The notes beneath the pieces are model-generated. The model worked only from the letters and a program-made list of their open reading frames with translations, did not search any database and was not told the DNA's origin. From assembly GCF_040581485.1 (NCBI RefSeq), contig NC_090129.1, positions 27,432,764 to 27,496,763 on the forward strand: a stretch of DNA of 64,000 bases, read 5' to 3'. Both the position numbers and the translations under genes were made by a program. The stretch is from Linepithema humile. Lineage: Eukaryota; Arthropoda; Insecta; Hymenoptera; Formicidae. Shown piece after piece: positions 1 to 13,433 of this stretch (position 1 is the first letter of the stretch; each line of letters starts with the position of its first letter).

Positions 1-661
1 GTACACATTCGCATTAGCAGGATAGACGGCTTTCTGCCATTAAGGTCAATATGTAACTGCAACAGAAAGTAATCACACAACATATCTCAGACACACGTTA
101 GCCTGAAAACAAAAATTGTGACAATAAGTGTATTATTTTGTCGGTATCAATTTTAGAAGTTCATATACTTACAAAGGACACAAATTCTATATGGGTAGTC
201 GGTTCACTATACAAGTTAATCGATTGTATGATGAAAGGATTTACAAGATAAGCGCAATATATGAGTCCACTAAGGGATGAAGGGATGAAGCCTCTGAATG
301 ATAATATTTTCTCAATAATACCTGTACAAAATTAAACATTTGGTGATACAATGGAATTATATTTTTTTAAATCTCTTAGAATTTTTTATATTATTCGACT
401 CGACAATATGCAGTTAAAAAATTTATTAAAAATGAAATAGAATAGAATATATAGAAATTATGAATAATACATTGTAACAATTTATTTTTGCACACTTGAT
501 AATATTTATTTATACTATAAAATATAACAAATCTCTGCTTTTAATGAAGCATACTACAATCCATCCCATACCAGTGGCTCTAACACTTACAACATAAATA
601 GCAGTAGATTGAAAGGATATCAGTCGCTTATAAAGGTTGATAACACAGAAATGTTACACAA
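1..661. other. AT-rich non-coding stretch
   Basis: I see no gene, RNA or repeat with recognisable structure here. Open frames are short and resemble nothing I know. It may be intergenic or intronic sequence of a gene lying outside the window. Confidence 0.5.
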
Positions 662-804
662 GGTAGTTTTCCACCAAGAGACACAAACGACACAAAAGTA
701 TTATTCTCTCTGTTGCTCATTGAATATGGAACAAAGACAGAATGATACTTGTGTCGATTTGTGTCAACTTGTGTCAACTTGTGCCCTTTGCTGGAAAACA
801 ACCC
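662..804. mobile_element. Short inverted-repeat element (MITE-like)
   Basis: The left arm (GGTAGTTTTCCACCAAGAG followed by ACACAAACGACACAA) is mirrored by the right arm (TTGTGTCGATTTGTGTC ... TTTGCTGGAAAACAACC), giving a 143-bp foldback with imperfect 40-60 bp arms. Small open frames on both strands across it are by-products of the palindrome. It is too small to encode a transposase, so it would be non-autonomous. No clear target-site duplication was identified. Confidence 0.55.
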
Positions 805-1251
805 AAGTCCTTCCAAGAATTTTATTACGGTTTATATAGTTGCCCCCTCTCCCAACGCAAATCGTAAAAACATTGATATCTTCGGATTGTACATAGTTTG
901 TATGTACATGAATGTACATACTATGATTTTTATCATTTGTATATTTTTTGTTAATTTAAAAAAAAAATGACAAAGTTTTCGTAACTGCGCTAATGATGGT
1001 TAGCCCCCTTTACGTCGCAATTACGTCAGGTAAACTATAATTTATGAATTTATCGCGCTTAATCGTTTGTACATCGTTTGTACATTATTAATAATTGGTT
1101 AAATTTATATTCCAACATTTTGTTTTTGTTTAAAACACAAAGTAAATAATTTTTATTTGAATATGGTGGGTACGGAGCACGGTGCGGGTGCGCATGCGTT
1201 TAGTTAGTACTTCCTGCTAAAAAATAGCGGATAAATCTTCAAAGTGCGTTT
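805..1251. other. Non-coding stretch
   Basis: No gene seen. A GC-richer segment near 1170-1200 contains GGAGCACGGTGCGGG, whose weak inverse lies near 1855-1880, so the foldback element to the right may extend this far. Confidence 0.4.
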
Positions 1252-1903
1252 CACGGACTAAGGAATAGAGGGACCGAGTCTAAAAAAGTCCTAGTTTAGG
1301 CGAGAGGGGATGGTAATTCAAGCGTGCGGGGGGGGGGACTGCTTTCCGCCATATTGATGTAGCGATTCTCACACAGAGATTCTGTGTCTGTGACATGGTT
1401 ACACTCGTGTAGTGGTGCCTAACTACACATAACGAGTGACAAGCGTAAAGAGATTAGGCGGTTTTATTATTGTCGTACTATAAATTTTATAAAATACTTT
1501 AACTTTTATTACTCTGAGGCTCTGCATACAGTAGACAAAATATTAGAAATAGCAATAAATATTTAATATTAAAAAGAGAAATTATTTTACATCTAACAAG
1601 AGAATAAAATATATTAATTAGTTCCAATTCTTATTTCTTAATTCATGCATTAATTTTTTCTATTCTTTTTATTTTTAAAATAAATAATTCCAATTTCTTA
1701 TTTTTAATATTTAATAATTATTCCTATTTCTATTTCCTATTTTGTTTATTGTGCGCAGGATCTGACTTTTATTTCTCACACATACGCAATTAGTGAGTTT
1801 TATGTGTGGTGATTACTAAACGAATATGGCGCCCCCCCCCCCCGCCGCAAACGTGCTCCCCCGGTACAGCTTGTGCTCCGTCCCTCTATTCCTTAGTCCG
1901 TGG
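1252..1903. mobile_element. Foldback element with GGACTAAGGAATAGAGGGACC arms
   Basis: CACGGACTAAGGAATAGAGG at 1252 is repeated in inverse orientation at 1877-1903 (CCTCTATTCCTTAGTCCGTG). Secondary inverse similarity just inside includes homopolymer G and C runs at about 1329 and 1831. The interior is AT-rich and non-coding. This fits a roughly 650-bp non-autonomous DNA element with terminal inverted repeats. I cannot assign a superfamily, and no convincing duplication flanks it. Confidence 0.55.
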
Positions 1904-2546
1904 TGTACTTACTACAAATTTGTTTTCACCATATGTATGTTTATTATAAAATAAAATTTATAATTTCATATAAATATTATATTATTTTTCTTTCTATTAA
2001 TAATTATATTAATATAATATTAATGTTGATAGATTTATGCCTTGCTAACGCGCCATTACTATAACTGTTTAGTGAGCGCTCAAGAAGCAGGGGATATTAA
2101 GTTAGGCATCAGACTCACGAGAGGGCACTGAAGACTATATATGCAAAAATACATTATGCTCTTATAAGACCTTCCACTCTATCTTAGGCTGTATCCCCAT
2201 GGAGAAAGAAATAGCGGAACGGAACAGTAACGGAGCAGTAGTTGAAAAGAGATATATTCATCATACATTCATTATTCTCTTTGGCACTGAAGGCATTGAA
2301 GCCAAACTCGTTGCTTGGGTCTTCAATCTGGCAGCTCTGCTTGTAACACCGGTCGCACTTCTCTGAGCATAGCGATATATTGGACTCTGTCTCAAGCTAG
2401 CTATCCGTCAACGTATGTAGCATGGCAGTGCCCATTTCAATATATATATAGTTCAGTGGATTTAGGAGTCTCCACGACTCTCTGGTATCTGGTATTGCTA
2501 GCGTATTGCTTAGTGTACGACAGTGTACAAAACATATATGATCAAG
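1904..2546 (+). promoter_or_regulatory. Upstream region / 5' UTR of Sce
   Basis: This stretch between the foldback element and the Sce start codon should hold the promoter and 5' UTR. Stops in all frames separate the start codon from an upstream open frame at 2315-2575 that has no recognisable content. No canonical TATA box or initiator can be assigned with confidence. Confidence 0.35.
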
Positions 2547-3024
2547 ATGGCATCTGCGGAACAGGTCGGCCTTAATAAAACATGGGAACTGTCTCTATAT
2601 GAATTACATCGCACTCCTCAGGATGCGATTACTGACAATACGGAGATCGCGGTTAGTCCACGAAGTTTGCATAGTGAACTGATGTGTCCCATTTGTTTGG
2701 ATATGTTGAAAAAAACTATGACTACTAAGGAATGTTTGCACCGTTTTTGCTCCGATTGTATTATTACAGCTTTACGGAGCGGTAATAAAGTAAGTGCTTA
2801 ACATAAGAACAAAATTGTAATTACTACACTATAGATACGCCAAAATATTCGTAGAAGATACACTCATTTTACAAGAATAATACAGTTTTATATCTTCCAT
2901 AAAGTTTGTTATGCTTAGATTTTATAAATATATTATTTAATATAGTTATATAATTCTATGTAATTTTATAATTAAGTTTAATTCACATACACAACACACA
3001 CACACACACACACACATACACACA

Positions 3025-3066
<42 letters not shown>

Positions 3067-3988
3067 CATAGTAAAATATAAAAACATTTGTTTCTACTTT
3101 TTTAACCGTTTTTATAATTATTTTTGCAATATTATTTACAGGAGTGTCCTACATGTAGAAAGAAATTAGTTTCCAAACGATCTCTTAGACCAGATCCAAA
3201 CTTTGATTTATTAATCTCAAAGATCTATCCAAGCAGAGATGAGTATGAGGCTCATCAGGAACGAGTCTTGGCTAAACTTAATAAATCACATTCACAAGCT
3301 GCACTTGTTAACTCCATTACAGAGGGTATTAAGTTACAAAGTCAGAATCGTCCACAGCGCTCCAGAAAAAATGCTAATGAATCTGAAAATGCAAGTAACG
3401 CATCTTATAACAATACACCAAACGTTAGTACATCTATTCCACCAAATACATCGACTGTAGCAAATCAAAGCGATTCTTCTCAAAGTACAACAGGACCTTT
3501 GAATAGTGGAGGTATAACTAATAATTCTCAAAATGTCAAATATTTCTTTGAAATATGCAAGTAATCAAGTAATCTCTAAGATTACGATATCCTGCAAAAT
3601 AATAACAGATATTATTTTTACATATGTTTATCTAGGTACCACATCTAGGAATTCTACTACGCCATCGCCAAACCCTGCAAATCAAACTTTGAAACCACCA
3701 AAACGACAGAAAAGTCTTCAAAATTCGGAGAATGACTCTTCTAGTGCTGAAGCAGAGACTGGTGGCGGTGATTCTATGGTTGATACAGAAGGCGAAGGTC
3801 CCAGTGAACCTTTAATGCTTGATGAAATTGAACTCGTTTTTAAACCACATCCTACAGAAATGGCTGGTGATAATTCTTTAATTAAAGCATTGAAAGAAAA
3901 TAGTATTCGTTACATAAAAACGACTGCAAATGCTACAGGTAACATATTTTGCATAATTATAATATTTTAAAGGATTTTATTTATATAT

Positions 3989-4032
<44 letters not shown>

Positions 4033-4374
4033 TTAAAGATTAAATACTTAAAAATTTTTGTTTGAAATATAAATATGCAAAACGTAAATATACTACAAAT
4101 AAAAAAATAAAGATACCAGTTTTTTTTCAACAAGAATTATAAATTATTTGTTACAGTGGATCATTTAAGTAAATATTTGGCGATGCGTTTAACACTCGAT
4201 CTGGATACTGAATTATCGGAATCGGATAGGTTATTAAATTTCTGCATTTATATTGCACCTTCACCCGGTCAACTTGTAGTGCTAAGCGGCTCACAAACAT
4301 TGCGGCAAGTGAATGATAAGTTTTGGCGTGTTAATCGACCTTTGGAAATGTATTACTCATGGAAGAAGACCTAG
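2547..4374 (+). CDS. Sce: E3 ubiquitin-protein ligase RING1/Sce (Polycomb PRC1 subunit)
   Basis: Four exons are read: 2547-2789, 3142-3511, 3636-3938 and 4157-4374. All junctions have GT...AG ends and compatible phases (0, 1, 1), giving about 377 residues, between human RING1B and fly Sce in length. The N-terminus (NKTWELSLYELHRTPQDAI) and a C3HC4 RING finger (CPICLDML ... CLHRFCSDC ... CPTCRKK, roughly residues 47-86) are near-identical to the RING1 family. The C-terminus from about residue 265 matches the RAWUL ubiquitin-like domain, ending NRPLEMYYSWKKT. A Ser/Asn/Thr-rich linker joins them. In the family this protein ubiquitinates histone H2A within Polycomb repressive complex 1 in the nucleus. 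The Met at 2538 would add three residues; 2547 is preferred because MASAEQ resembles family starts. The exon-2 donor at 3512 is chosen because it keeps frame with exon 3; read-through ends at a stop at 3564. An AATAAA lies at about 4620. Confident. Confidence 0.95.
2990..3063. repeat. (CA)n microsatellite in Sce intron 1
   Basis: An almost pure CA dinucleotide run with a few CATA interruptions lies between exons 1 and 2 of Sce, 80 bp before the splice acceptor. Confidence 0.95.
3986..4024. repeat. (CA)n(TA)n microsatellite in Sce intron 3
   Basis: A short CA run passing into TA repeats, within the intron between exons 3 and 4 of Sce. Confidence 0.85.
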
Positions 4375-7300
4375 GGAAGGCCTCAAAAGTATCAATCGGA
4401 TGGGAGTTAGTTATATGCTTCAAAAGAAAAAATAAGTTGTGCCTACTTATATATATGCAGTACAGTGGAATGCATTAAGTGTTAAAAATACATATCGTTG
4501 ATGTATTGTGCTGTACTTCCGTGATCTGATTCAATAATGGCGAAGAATGTTTTTTTTTATTTATCATCGATAATGGTGCAAATTTTACAAATCTGGAATG
4601 AGCCAGTCATTCTTTTGTTAATAAAATTGGGTAAGGCGACTGAAATGTCTGATTTAAGCGGTATTGTACGTCCCGATACTTAGCCTTTTAATCTAGATGC
4701 AACTATACAACAACTATATACTATACAAAAAGTTAATATTATATCGAATTACATTTCATATTCAGATATTTAATATATTAGTATAATTATATATTATTTG
4801 TTTTTTTTTATTTCTTTATATGTTACAATTATGTGTATATGCAATGTTATATAGCTTCAGAATAAGATGTTATGTTCTAAAATTATAGATCAAAAATTTT
4901 GAAGAAATATGCTTAAAAGGAAATTTGATAAAGGCAATACTTTGCAATATATATATTCTGTGTATTATCTTATTGTATATTTATTTATGCGCTATAAAAC
5001 AGTAGTTTATATCATTAATATCAATAATAAATGATTCAAACTCATAATAAACGTGTGTATAATAAATCGAAATGAAAAAGATTTAACATACATTATAAAA
5101 TTCGAAATTTTATCCACTAAGAAATACGAGCTAATATAAGGTGACTTTCTTGTTTCACAACAATGATGATTTTCTCTTTAAAGCCAAAGTAAAAGATCCA
5201 AAAATAAAGTCAAAGAAGTAAATATAGAATGAAGAAATTATGTTAAAATATTCAATTGATACCCAATTCTGATATATCTGATTAACACAGAATATTACGT
5301 TTTCTTATCGTAGCATTATATTTATAATATAACATAACGATTAATCGAAAATGATCTAAATGGAAACCTCCTGTGATTTGTTTTATTACATTATAATATT
5401 AATATTATTTTGCATTATTTATATCAAATCATGCACTTCTGGATTAGTTTGTATTAACTATTAAGTAATTAATGGTTATGAAAAGCTAAATTTTTTTATC
5501 TTTAAGTACTGCTTTACAATATTTTAACAATTAAAAAATTAAATTAAACACAATTAAAGACAACAAGACAATTGAAAATTGTTAACAATATATAGTATCT
5601 GACTTGTAGAATGTACATTAAGCTGTGAGTTCATGTGCGAGGATTATAATTTTTTAGGCTAGCAACTTGTACACATAAATTTATATCGAAATCAAACCTT
5701 CTAGACTTCAAAAAGTCCAAAAATTTTCCGAAATTGTCCGAAAAAATGATGACTTTTGTTTTCCATAGAATTATTACTAATCTAAACTTCAGTATCGGAG
5801 AAGTCATTTTTAAAATTGATTCCAAACATAAATATATATCCCTTTATTGATCAATTATAAATACAATGATTGATATAAATAAAAAATTGCATTTAACTTG
5901 AAAAGTGTTAATAGTTACTTGTAAGTGATGTACGTAGCTTTCAGGATGTACAATCGTCGCTTAAACTCGAAACAATTCAGTTAAAACAGCAGCTCGATAA
6001 ACGTGTATATGAATGAAGCACACATCATTGGAATTGCAATTATGTATGTGTATATATATATATATATACACACACACATAAATACATATATATCTGTACC
6101 GTGGAGGTAATCAATCGTAATGCTTTCAGTTCAAATTTAGGGAAAATTTTAACAAATAGATTAAATTTAGCAAAAATAACATTCAAATGATATCAAATAT
6201 TATTTAAGAAGAGATACATGAATAAATGTATATTTATTCAATTTTATTACATAACAAATATTATTATATAACTTGGATATAATATAAACTCTACAAGCAT
6301 CTTTTTTAGAATTACAACTGTTTACCTACCACGTTACAGATATATATACATTATATATATATAATGAAACATATAACGTGAGCTTACAAGTAAAAAGCAA
6401 TAAGTCTAAAAATTAGGTTCAGAATTACTTGCAATTTAAAGTTTGAATGCATTTATAAATTATATTTTGCTTTTCAGGTACTTTCAAATAAAAATACATC
6501 TCTTAAGATACTCCCTTAGTGCGTTCTTGCAGTATATTAGCTAAAATCTCATTTTCAAATCAAATTTTTGACTTAGTTCTTTTTGCTTGTAAGCCCATGA
6601 TATAGACGTTATGTTATATTATACCATATAAAATTGCCAATATCTGATCAGTTGAAAACTGATCATGGTTAGTAAAGTTGATATAGAGCATATTTCTGAT
6701 TGTGCTATTTAAAATTTATTTGGTATTATATTCTTCAGTTATTACTAATTATTGAGTTGTTTTTAGTATTGTTTATTTTTTTCTATAAAAATAAACACAG
6801 TATAGTCTTCAAAAATAATTACAAATATTTTGTATATAAATAAATTTAAATTGGAACATAGAGCAGATGAGACAGGTAGAAACATTAATATAAGCTTTTG
6901 ATATTTAATATCTTATTTTGAGAAAAATATTACTGTTAATGTTGCTAATATTTTGATTAAATAATTTTTTTTGAAAATACAGTTTTTTCTGATTTGCAAA
7001 AATGGCAATTTATATGGTACAGTTTAATACATTTATAACTGGTATATATATGTTGTATTCGCATCTATTCCTATGTGTTATTCCATCGTTCAATAATTTT
7101 AATAATTACTAACATATGAACGTAAGTTAGTTTCTGCAAAACCATTATTTCAGAAAATATATTTATTAAAAAAATTACATTTGTAAGTTATTTTTTTACA
7201 TAATTACCTTGTTTTTCAATACACACTTTCTTTAACGGTTTGATAATTTTTAGATTCCACGTAAAATTATACATATTTCTTTTAAACTAATGTAATAAAT

Positions 7301-7689
7301 AAATAAAATTTTTTGTGTTTTATTCATTATAACATTTATAATAAAATAATAAATTTAAATCTCGCGCTAGACTTGTAATAATTGCACTTGATGCTTCTTT
7401 AACATTATAATGTAATTTAATTTAATTTATCAAGTTTGCAAGTTAAGTTACAAAATCCAAATTCTTAAGGGAGCATCTCCTAAGAATAGAGGCTTAGTCA
7501 TATTTATGCAAAGAGAGTTTTTATAAGTTTCAGATATATTAAACTCGAAATAAAAAATTTCAAACTTTATATGATTTTTTATCTTAAGAATTGTTTAACA
7601 AAAAGATTTTTTGCAAATACTTTTTTATAAAAATTTAAAATTGTATATTCGTATATAATAAAAAACAGAGAGCTGTTTTTTTCCTGTAT
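4375..7689. other. Sce 3' UTR then gene-free AT-rich DNA
   Basis: The first few hundred bases are probably Sce 3' UTR. The rest is strongly AT-rich with short TA/CA runs (about 6050-6080 and 6340-6362) and no open frame with recognisable content. I see no gene or transposon structure. Confidence 0.6.
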
Positions 7690-8009
7690 ATTGCTTTCTT
7701 CAAGAGTTCAGATACGATCACACAAGATGCGAATTGCGACTAAAAGGACTCGTGAGACTACGACGATCGGCTTTTCGAATGAAACTTCGGCCGTCTTCGG
7801 TACTCACCGACGCATTTCGTGCCATTCCAACTTGTACTTGCCCTGTCTGGAGTCAGTGAGAGCCCAGTCGTGATCACGCGCTCGTGTGTTTTGTATCAAG
7901 TTTGTGTCCGTTTAGTACTCCAACATTTTGTAAATTTTAGACTCAAACAATAAAATTCAATTGTGTGCGTTTGTCCAAGTTATTTGTGCAAAGTAAATCA
8001 TTGAGAAAT

Positions 8010-11000
8010 ATGTGCAGAGAATTTAGGTAAAATTATATTCTACTTATTTCTTTAATTTATTTTAATTTCTCAATTTCTCTTTATTTCAATTTTTTTAAAT
8101 CCTGATGCATCTCATGTACATAATGTTTTGATTAAAAAAACTAATAAAAATTTTTTAATATATTATTTTTTTATATATACATAAAAATAATTTATATTAC
8201 CGAAAATAAATCCTGTTAATTAAATGATTAATTAGAAAACAAACATATTAACAGCGTAAATTTATATTTTTATGTTTTGCATTACTGAGAATATTCTTAG
8301 CAATTTCTTGAATATCTAATGCTTGAGTGCTGTTTCTTATATTGTTTCTCTGTGAAACACGTTTAAAGCAGGCATAGTCAATAGAAACATTACGAATATT
8401 TTTGATTGCATCTATGTTTTGTAAATTTATAAATGTGCGGTATTTTTTGATATTTTTATATACACACAAAATTCTATTTCTACATTTATGTAATTTGTAA
8501 TTCAGAAATTTTTTAATATCTTTGATTTACAGTAAAAACTCTTCCAAATATTATGAAAAATAAGTGCCTTTTTATGTAAATCATGTAAATCAATTGAGCA
8601 CAGTCGAAATGTCGATAATTTTATTTATTTTGTGTTATTTAAAAATTTATTTATTTGATACCGAACACACACATCAAGTTACACGTAATGATCGAGCTCA
8701 ACATTTAACAACTGAAAAAGCTTTGTGCGTGCTTATCATTTGCTAACCATTCCTTCGTAATTTCAATTTTTTTTGCGATGCGTAGAATATTAGAAAGCTA
8801 TAATTGACATGCGCATGATGAAAAAGTTTATCGAGATGTGCTTTTGATACTCGATAAATTTTAATAGAGCAATAATTCCGACATATCCCATCGCGCACAA
8901 TATTGACTTTTCGTCTCTTCGGCCATTCCATATGTTCACTCTCCCCCCATTCCGCTCCCATCTCCCTCATTCTCGTTCATTCCATAATTTTTCTCTTTTT
9001 TTAAGTCTGTTACATTCCATGCCATTTTATTTTTTTCTTTTGAGCTTAGGCTTTAGGTTTAAACGAAATAGCTACAAGTTTATTTTTAAAAGTTTTTATT
9101 TCAAAATATAATTAATGTGTTAAAGGAAAGGCACTATATCGATATAACATTTTGTTTTTTGCAAATTTTATTTTTTAGCTAAAAGTTTAAAATAAATATT
9201 TTTACATATCGATGTATATTGGAGACTCTTCCTTATTAAATGTTATCACAATTTGTACAATGTTATTGCGAATGAGCGTCAAGAAAGTATCAATTGAGGA
9301 AATAATGTGCCATAATTTCGATTTTTCGAATATATGACGCACATAAATCATCATCAAATCATTTTTTTGTGCCACTTTTAAATGAGTATTGCATTAAATG
9401 AGTATTGCATTAAATACTCGCTTTGATATATTGCTTATAATCCCTGAAATGCTACAAATAGTCTGAAATCTTGAATATTATTGTATAAACAATCAAATAC
9501 TGATGTACATTTTATCCTGAAATATTTGATTATTATTTTCAAATAAAAATTTCTTAAAACATTATTTCAGTAACTCGTTAAGTAGCGGATATATAAATTA
9601 TCGGATATATAGCGTGACATTTTCCTATTGTGAACTCTGTTGATATCCAAAGGACATGTTTTATCGATGCGACGAATTTCCAGACATCAAGTAATTTCGC
9701 ATATGGATACAAGCATATTTTTTTGTTAGAAATTATCCACGTGCTGCTATACACTTATTTTCGCTTCACTTTTCTCAACATGGGCAATCGCCGGTAAGAG
9801 CACCATCCGCTTTGTGTATTAGTCACTGTCTGTGTAGAGGGTGGGAAAGACTGGCGTTATTACGAGGGGAAAAAATGAACGAAAGAAAGGTAGTACAAGT
9901 GTATAGATTCAAACTTGTGAACACGCTTTTAACATGGAGAGCGCGTTTATTTTTATTCACGCACGCTGCATGTCAACAGCATAATCATCTTCGTCACAAA
10001 TCATTACATGGATGATAGAAATTTGCACAGTGCCAAGTTTTTTCTGTAATTTGCACCTTTGTTATACGGGTTAGTTATTTTCTTTATTAAAGAACACGAG
10101 CTGATTTTAAGCTGAATAGTCGCAATGTGAATAAAAGTCGCATTATTTAATTGTGTACGTATTGGTTTCTTTAAATATATCACAATAATTTGGTTATAAG
10201 TTATAAACATATTATATTTTATATATCGAAAAAAATTTTAAATCAATCTCCTAGAATTGCAAATTTCTATACTTTAACATCTTTTGTTTACTATTTGTGT
10301 TTTTTATTATGAGTAAATAAAGATAAATCATGCGTCTCTTGAGAAAACTTAAGAAATTTTTGTTCAAGTTAAATTTGCGGTACTAAAGCAACTTCTTTAC
10401 GCGCGAATGTAGTGACATAATAGGCAAACGTCCAAGTCTATGCACCGTTATGCAGAATGGTGCTGAGGTCAAAGAGCCGATATGAAGGGAAGACGCGGAG
10501 TCTGGGATTTATTCGGTGTGCATTGGTATATGGCTGATATGACTGGTTCACTCATGAATATTTCAGCAGTTGCAAAACGAAGGTTGATGTGTTAAACGAC
10601 AATTTAATGTAATTGAAAGTTTTTAAACCATTTTAAGATAAAAAATTTTGTGTATGCAGGTGTTTCAATGTTATATGATTTAAAAAATTTAACTACATTT
10701 TTTACTTGAATTTCAAACACAATATGCATATTTTTGAAGATTAAAAATTAAATGTAAACAAAATAAATCAACAGTTAGAACAAAAATATTGTAATTGTAA
10801 AATTATAACTTTTTAAATTTATTTGTACAATAGAATATTAAGTATAACGTTAAAATACTAACAACACCTTATGCAATGAGTAAATTAATTAATAAAATTG
10901 TAATTTTAGATTTTTTACCAACCAAATGTATTATTGATGTCTAGTGACAATTTGATCGTTTTCGAGCAAAAGACTATTGCAGAATACTTTTATGAGGAAA

Positions 11001-13130
11001 TTTAATTACTTTATATTTTATATTGGTGTTGAAACATATGCTTAATTGTAGTTAATAATTTTGGATGCCTGTACGGATGTTAACAATAACATTTTTATAA
11101 TAAATTTCAAAACAAGCTTTGTGTTATATGTTTTAAATTGTAGTTAAATGTAAATTGAAGTGATTTGAACTTTGGTTGTCGACATCGATTTAATAAGCAT
11201 AAATGAACGACAACGATTTGATACACAAGCACGTGCGTCTACTCGAGTATAACGGATATGCGCGCTTTTGACTCCGCACACGCGCCTTTATATAGCAATT
11301 TAATCATTAGAGCCATTTGATAGATTATCTGTTATATCTCGCAGGATAGTCGAATCGCAATTGATAAATTACTGTTGCAAAACTATTTATGATTCTAATT
11401 TCAACAATAAAAAATGATGAATTGTTTGCTAACGTTTCAATCGTTTGTCGGGTCTTCCTGAGCTTTTTTACTCTTTAATAACGAATTCGATTACTCGCAC
11501 TACACCGCTCTGGTATACACAAAAGGCTGCTATGAAGTTGTATAATGTAATATATGTATAGATATCTTGAACGTTTAAATATTTGATAATGATATTGTTA
11601 ATAATATTTAGCAAAATATACATTAGTTGTTTCATTGACAAGTGTTTATATTATGCTATTGCATTTAGATACTTTATGTACAGCAACTTTGAGTGTGTAC
11701 CAGTGCAATATAGTGCGAGTAGCCGAATTTGCTAAAAACCTCAAAAACTACTTAAAAACATGTGTATGCTTCTCTTCTTCCATCACTAATTTACCTTCCT
11801 TTTCTTTTAAACCTTATTTGACTTTTTTTCTTACGTATTCTTTAAACCAGTTTATTAAAAAAAAAAGAACAATTTTCTAATGCTTTTGTATAAATGCATC
11901 TTTTGTTATTATACTTTTTTATGTAACATTTTCAGACCATTCTTGTAAGTAGTTTAGTAAGATTGTTTTGCCACATGAAAACATTAATTTTATTTCATAT
12001 TGTATCGCATTTGATACACACATGATGACATATACACACACATACACATATCACATTTTTTCTGATTTGATCCATACCATTCATTGGTTATCTAGATCTA
12101 TTACTAAATTGATACATCTATCAACATACATAAATATAACATAATGTATGATGATTTTTGTTTCAGATTATTTCTTTTATGTGGCTTTCTGCTGATATTT
12201 TCCAGTGGTTTTGCTACATTGATTACTGCTGAGAAAAATTCATCCAGTTTTGAAACTGTTCAAACGAGTAACGCAGCCATTTTAAATCGACTCGGATTGA
12301 CATCTGTTCAAATATTCGGCGGACATCACAAAAAGCGATTAGCTGGACCTGAACCACTAGGACTTAGCTCGCAAACGCTCTTACAGCCTTACAGTCGTCA
12401 TCATGGCCATCGGGACAGCCATATTTACATCGTAAAGCTTCCGGCTAGTCCTCCGTACTATACTATTACAAAGCCTCACAAATCCGTTAACAATGACAAA
12501 GAAACCAAAACTAGTTCAAATCTTCCGATAGGATTCCAAGGAAACGGTAAACCTGTTAAGATTTATCATTGGAATTTACCTATCGTTAAGAAGGTGACAG
12601 AAAAGAAACGACTAAATCAATTAAGAATTGATCAGACTTGGAAGAAACTGGAGGATATAAAGAACCAGCAGCAAATATTCTCCAAGACTATATTGAATAA
12701 GCTTTATCCTTTTGATATGACCAATTACGAGTATCGTGGTCTCGAAAACAAGCTTCATCTTTACCAAAAGCAACTAATGACAAAAAATGTTAGAAACAAT
12801 GACAAAAGACTCAGCTATCCGGACAATAATGATGACACCAAGTTCGAATCAATGAAGAAGAACAGTAATAACACTGATAACAAGACGTATAGATTGGACG
12901 ACTTGAGCATGCATAGAATCCATTTGATCAATGAACTCTACGGTTCGAGAAACACTGTACCAAAGATGAAGAAACATCGGAAGAAAGCGGCTATGTCGTA
13001 TTATGCGCCAATCGCCAAGACAGGTTCCACCAGTATTCGCAAGAACTTCCCTGGAAATGGTAAACCTAACGCTTTCTACATTATGGAGAAGAGTCGCAAG
13101 CCAACATACTACCATCCTCTCCTACCTTAA
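8010..13130 (+). CDS. Uncharacterised secreted protein with two GNGKP motifs
   Basis: Two exons are proposed: 8010-8026, encoding MCREF plus two bases and ending at AG|GTAAAA, and 12167-13130 after the acceptor TTTTTGTTTCAG. The join preserves frame and gives about 326 residues. The N-terminus is a clear signal peptide: a short basic start, the hydrophobic run LFLLCGFLLIF, and likely cleavage after about residue 27. The mature part is basic and low in Cys. FQGNGKP (near residue 130) and FPGNGKP (near residue 300) each precede an aromatic-rich stretch ending in Lys/Pro, so the two look like a diverged repeat. I do not recognise the family; an extracellular or cuticle-type role is only a guess. 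The alternative is an unspliced start at 12144 (MYDDFCF), which would read through the acceptor. The GC-richer segment at about 7690-8026 would be the 5' UTR of exon 1. An AATAAA lies near 13257. Confidence 0.7.
8027..12166 (+). other. Proposed large intron of the secreted-protein gene
   Basis: A 4.1-kb AT-rich interval begins with GTAAAA and ends with a pyrimidine-rich TTTTTGTTTCAG. Apart from one small MITE at 11.5-11.7 kb I see no genes, RNAs or transposon coding remnants. Short open frames (for example 8743-8970 and 9812-10015) have no recognisable content. If the splice model is wrong, this is intergenic DNA. Confidence 0.5.
11484..11730. mobile_element. Small MITE with ACTCGCACTA arms
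   Basis: The left arm AATTCGATTACTCGCACTAC and the right arm (inverse AATTCGGCTACTCGCACTAT) form imperfect terminal inverted repeats of about 37 bp around a 170-bp core. A related element with the same arm sequence and a shared GGCTGCT core lies at 35940-36055. No coding capacity. Confidence 0.65.
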
Positions 13131-13433
13131 TTCTCAACTATTCGTGGAACTATGCACAAATGCGTAATATCTTAAATTTTAAGTGATTGCGAGCTTGTTA
13201 GATTGAGTAGTATTCTATACAGGATCAGAGGTCGTCATTCGAATAAGCAACGACAAAATAAAGTAGAGAAGAACGAAAAGAAAAGACAGAGAGAAATAAA
13301 GAAGTTGCAAAAAGCTCCTATGATTATAAATCAATGTATGACAAAAAAAGGAGTAAAGTCGCAGCCAGATGTACGTGTCGAAAAAATAAATATAATAAAA
13401 AATAAATAAATAAATATTTATTACAATGTTTAA
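13131..13433 (+). other. 3' flank of secreted-protein gene
   Basis: Probable 3' UTR and downstream DNA. A Lys/Arg-rich open frame at 13203-13409 reads through A-rich sequence and is not credible as a gene. The segment GCAGCCAGATGTACGTGTCG at 13361-13380 recurs in diverged form near 23033 and 33055, on the same side of hammerhead-like motifs. Confidence 0.45.

Noticed and set aside
7691..7873. 60-codon ORF as a separate small gene
   Set aside because: Better explained as the GC-richer 5' UTR of the first exon of the secreted-protein gene; no family resemblance.
9812..10015. 67-codon ORF
   Set aside because: No motif, no splice context and no repeat relation; within chance expectation for a window this size.
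12849..13115. Minus-strand 88-codon frame
   Set aside because: Shadow of the secreted-protein exon on the opposite strand.
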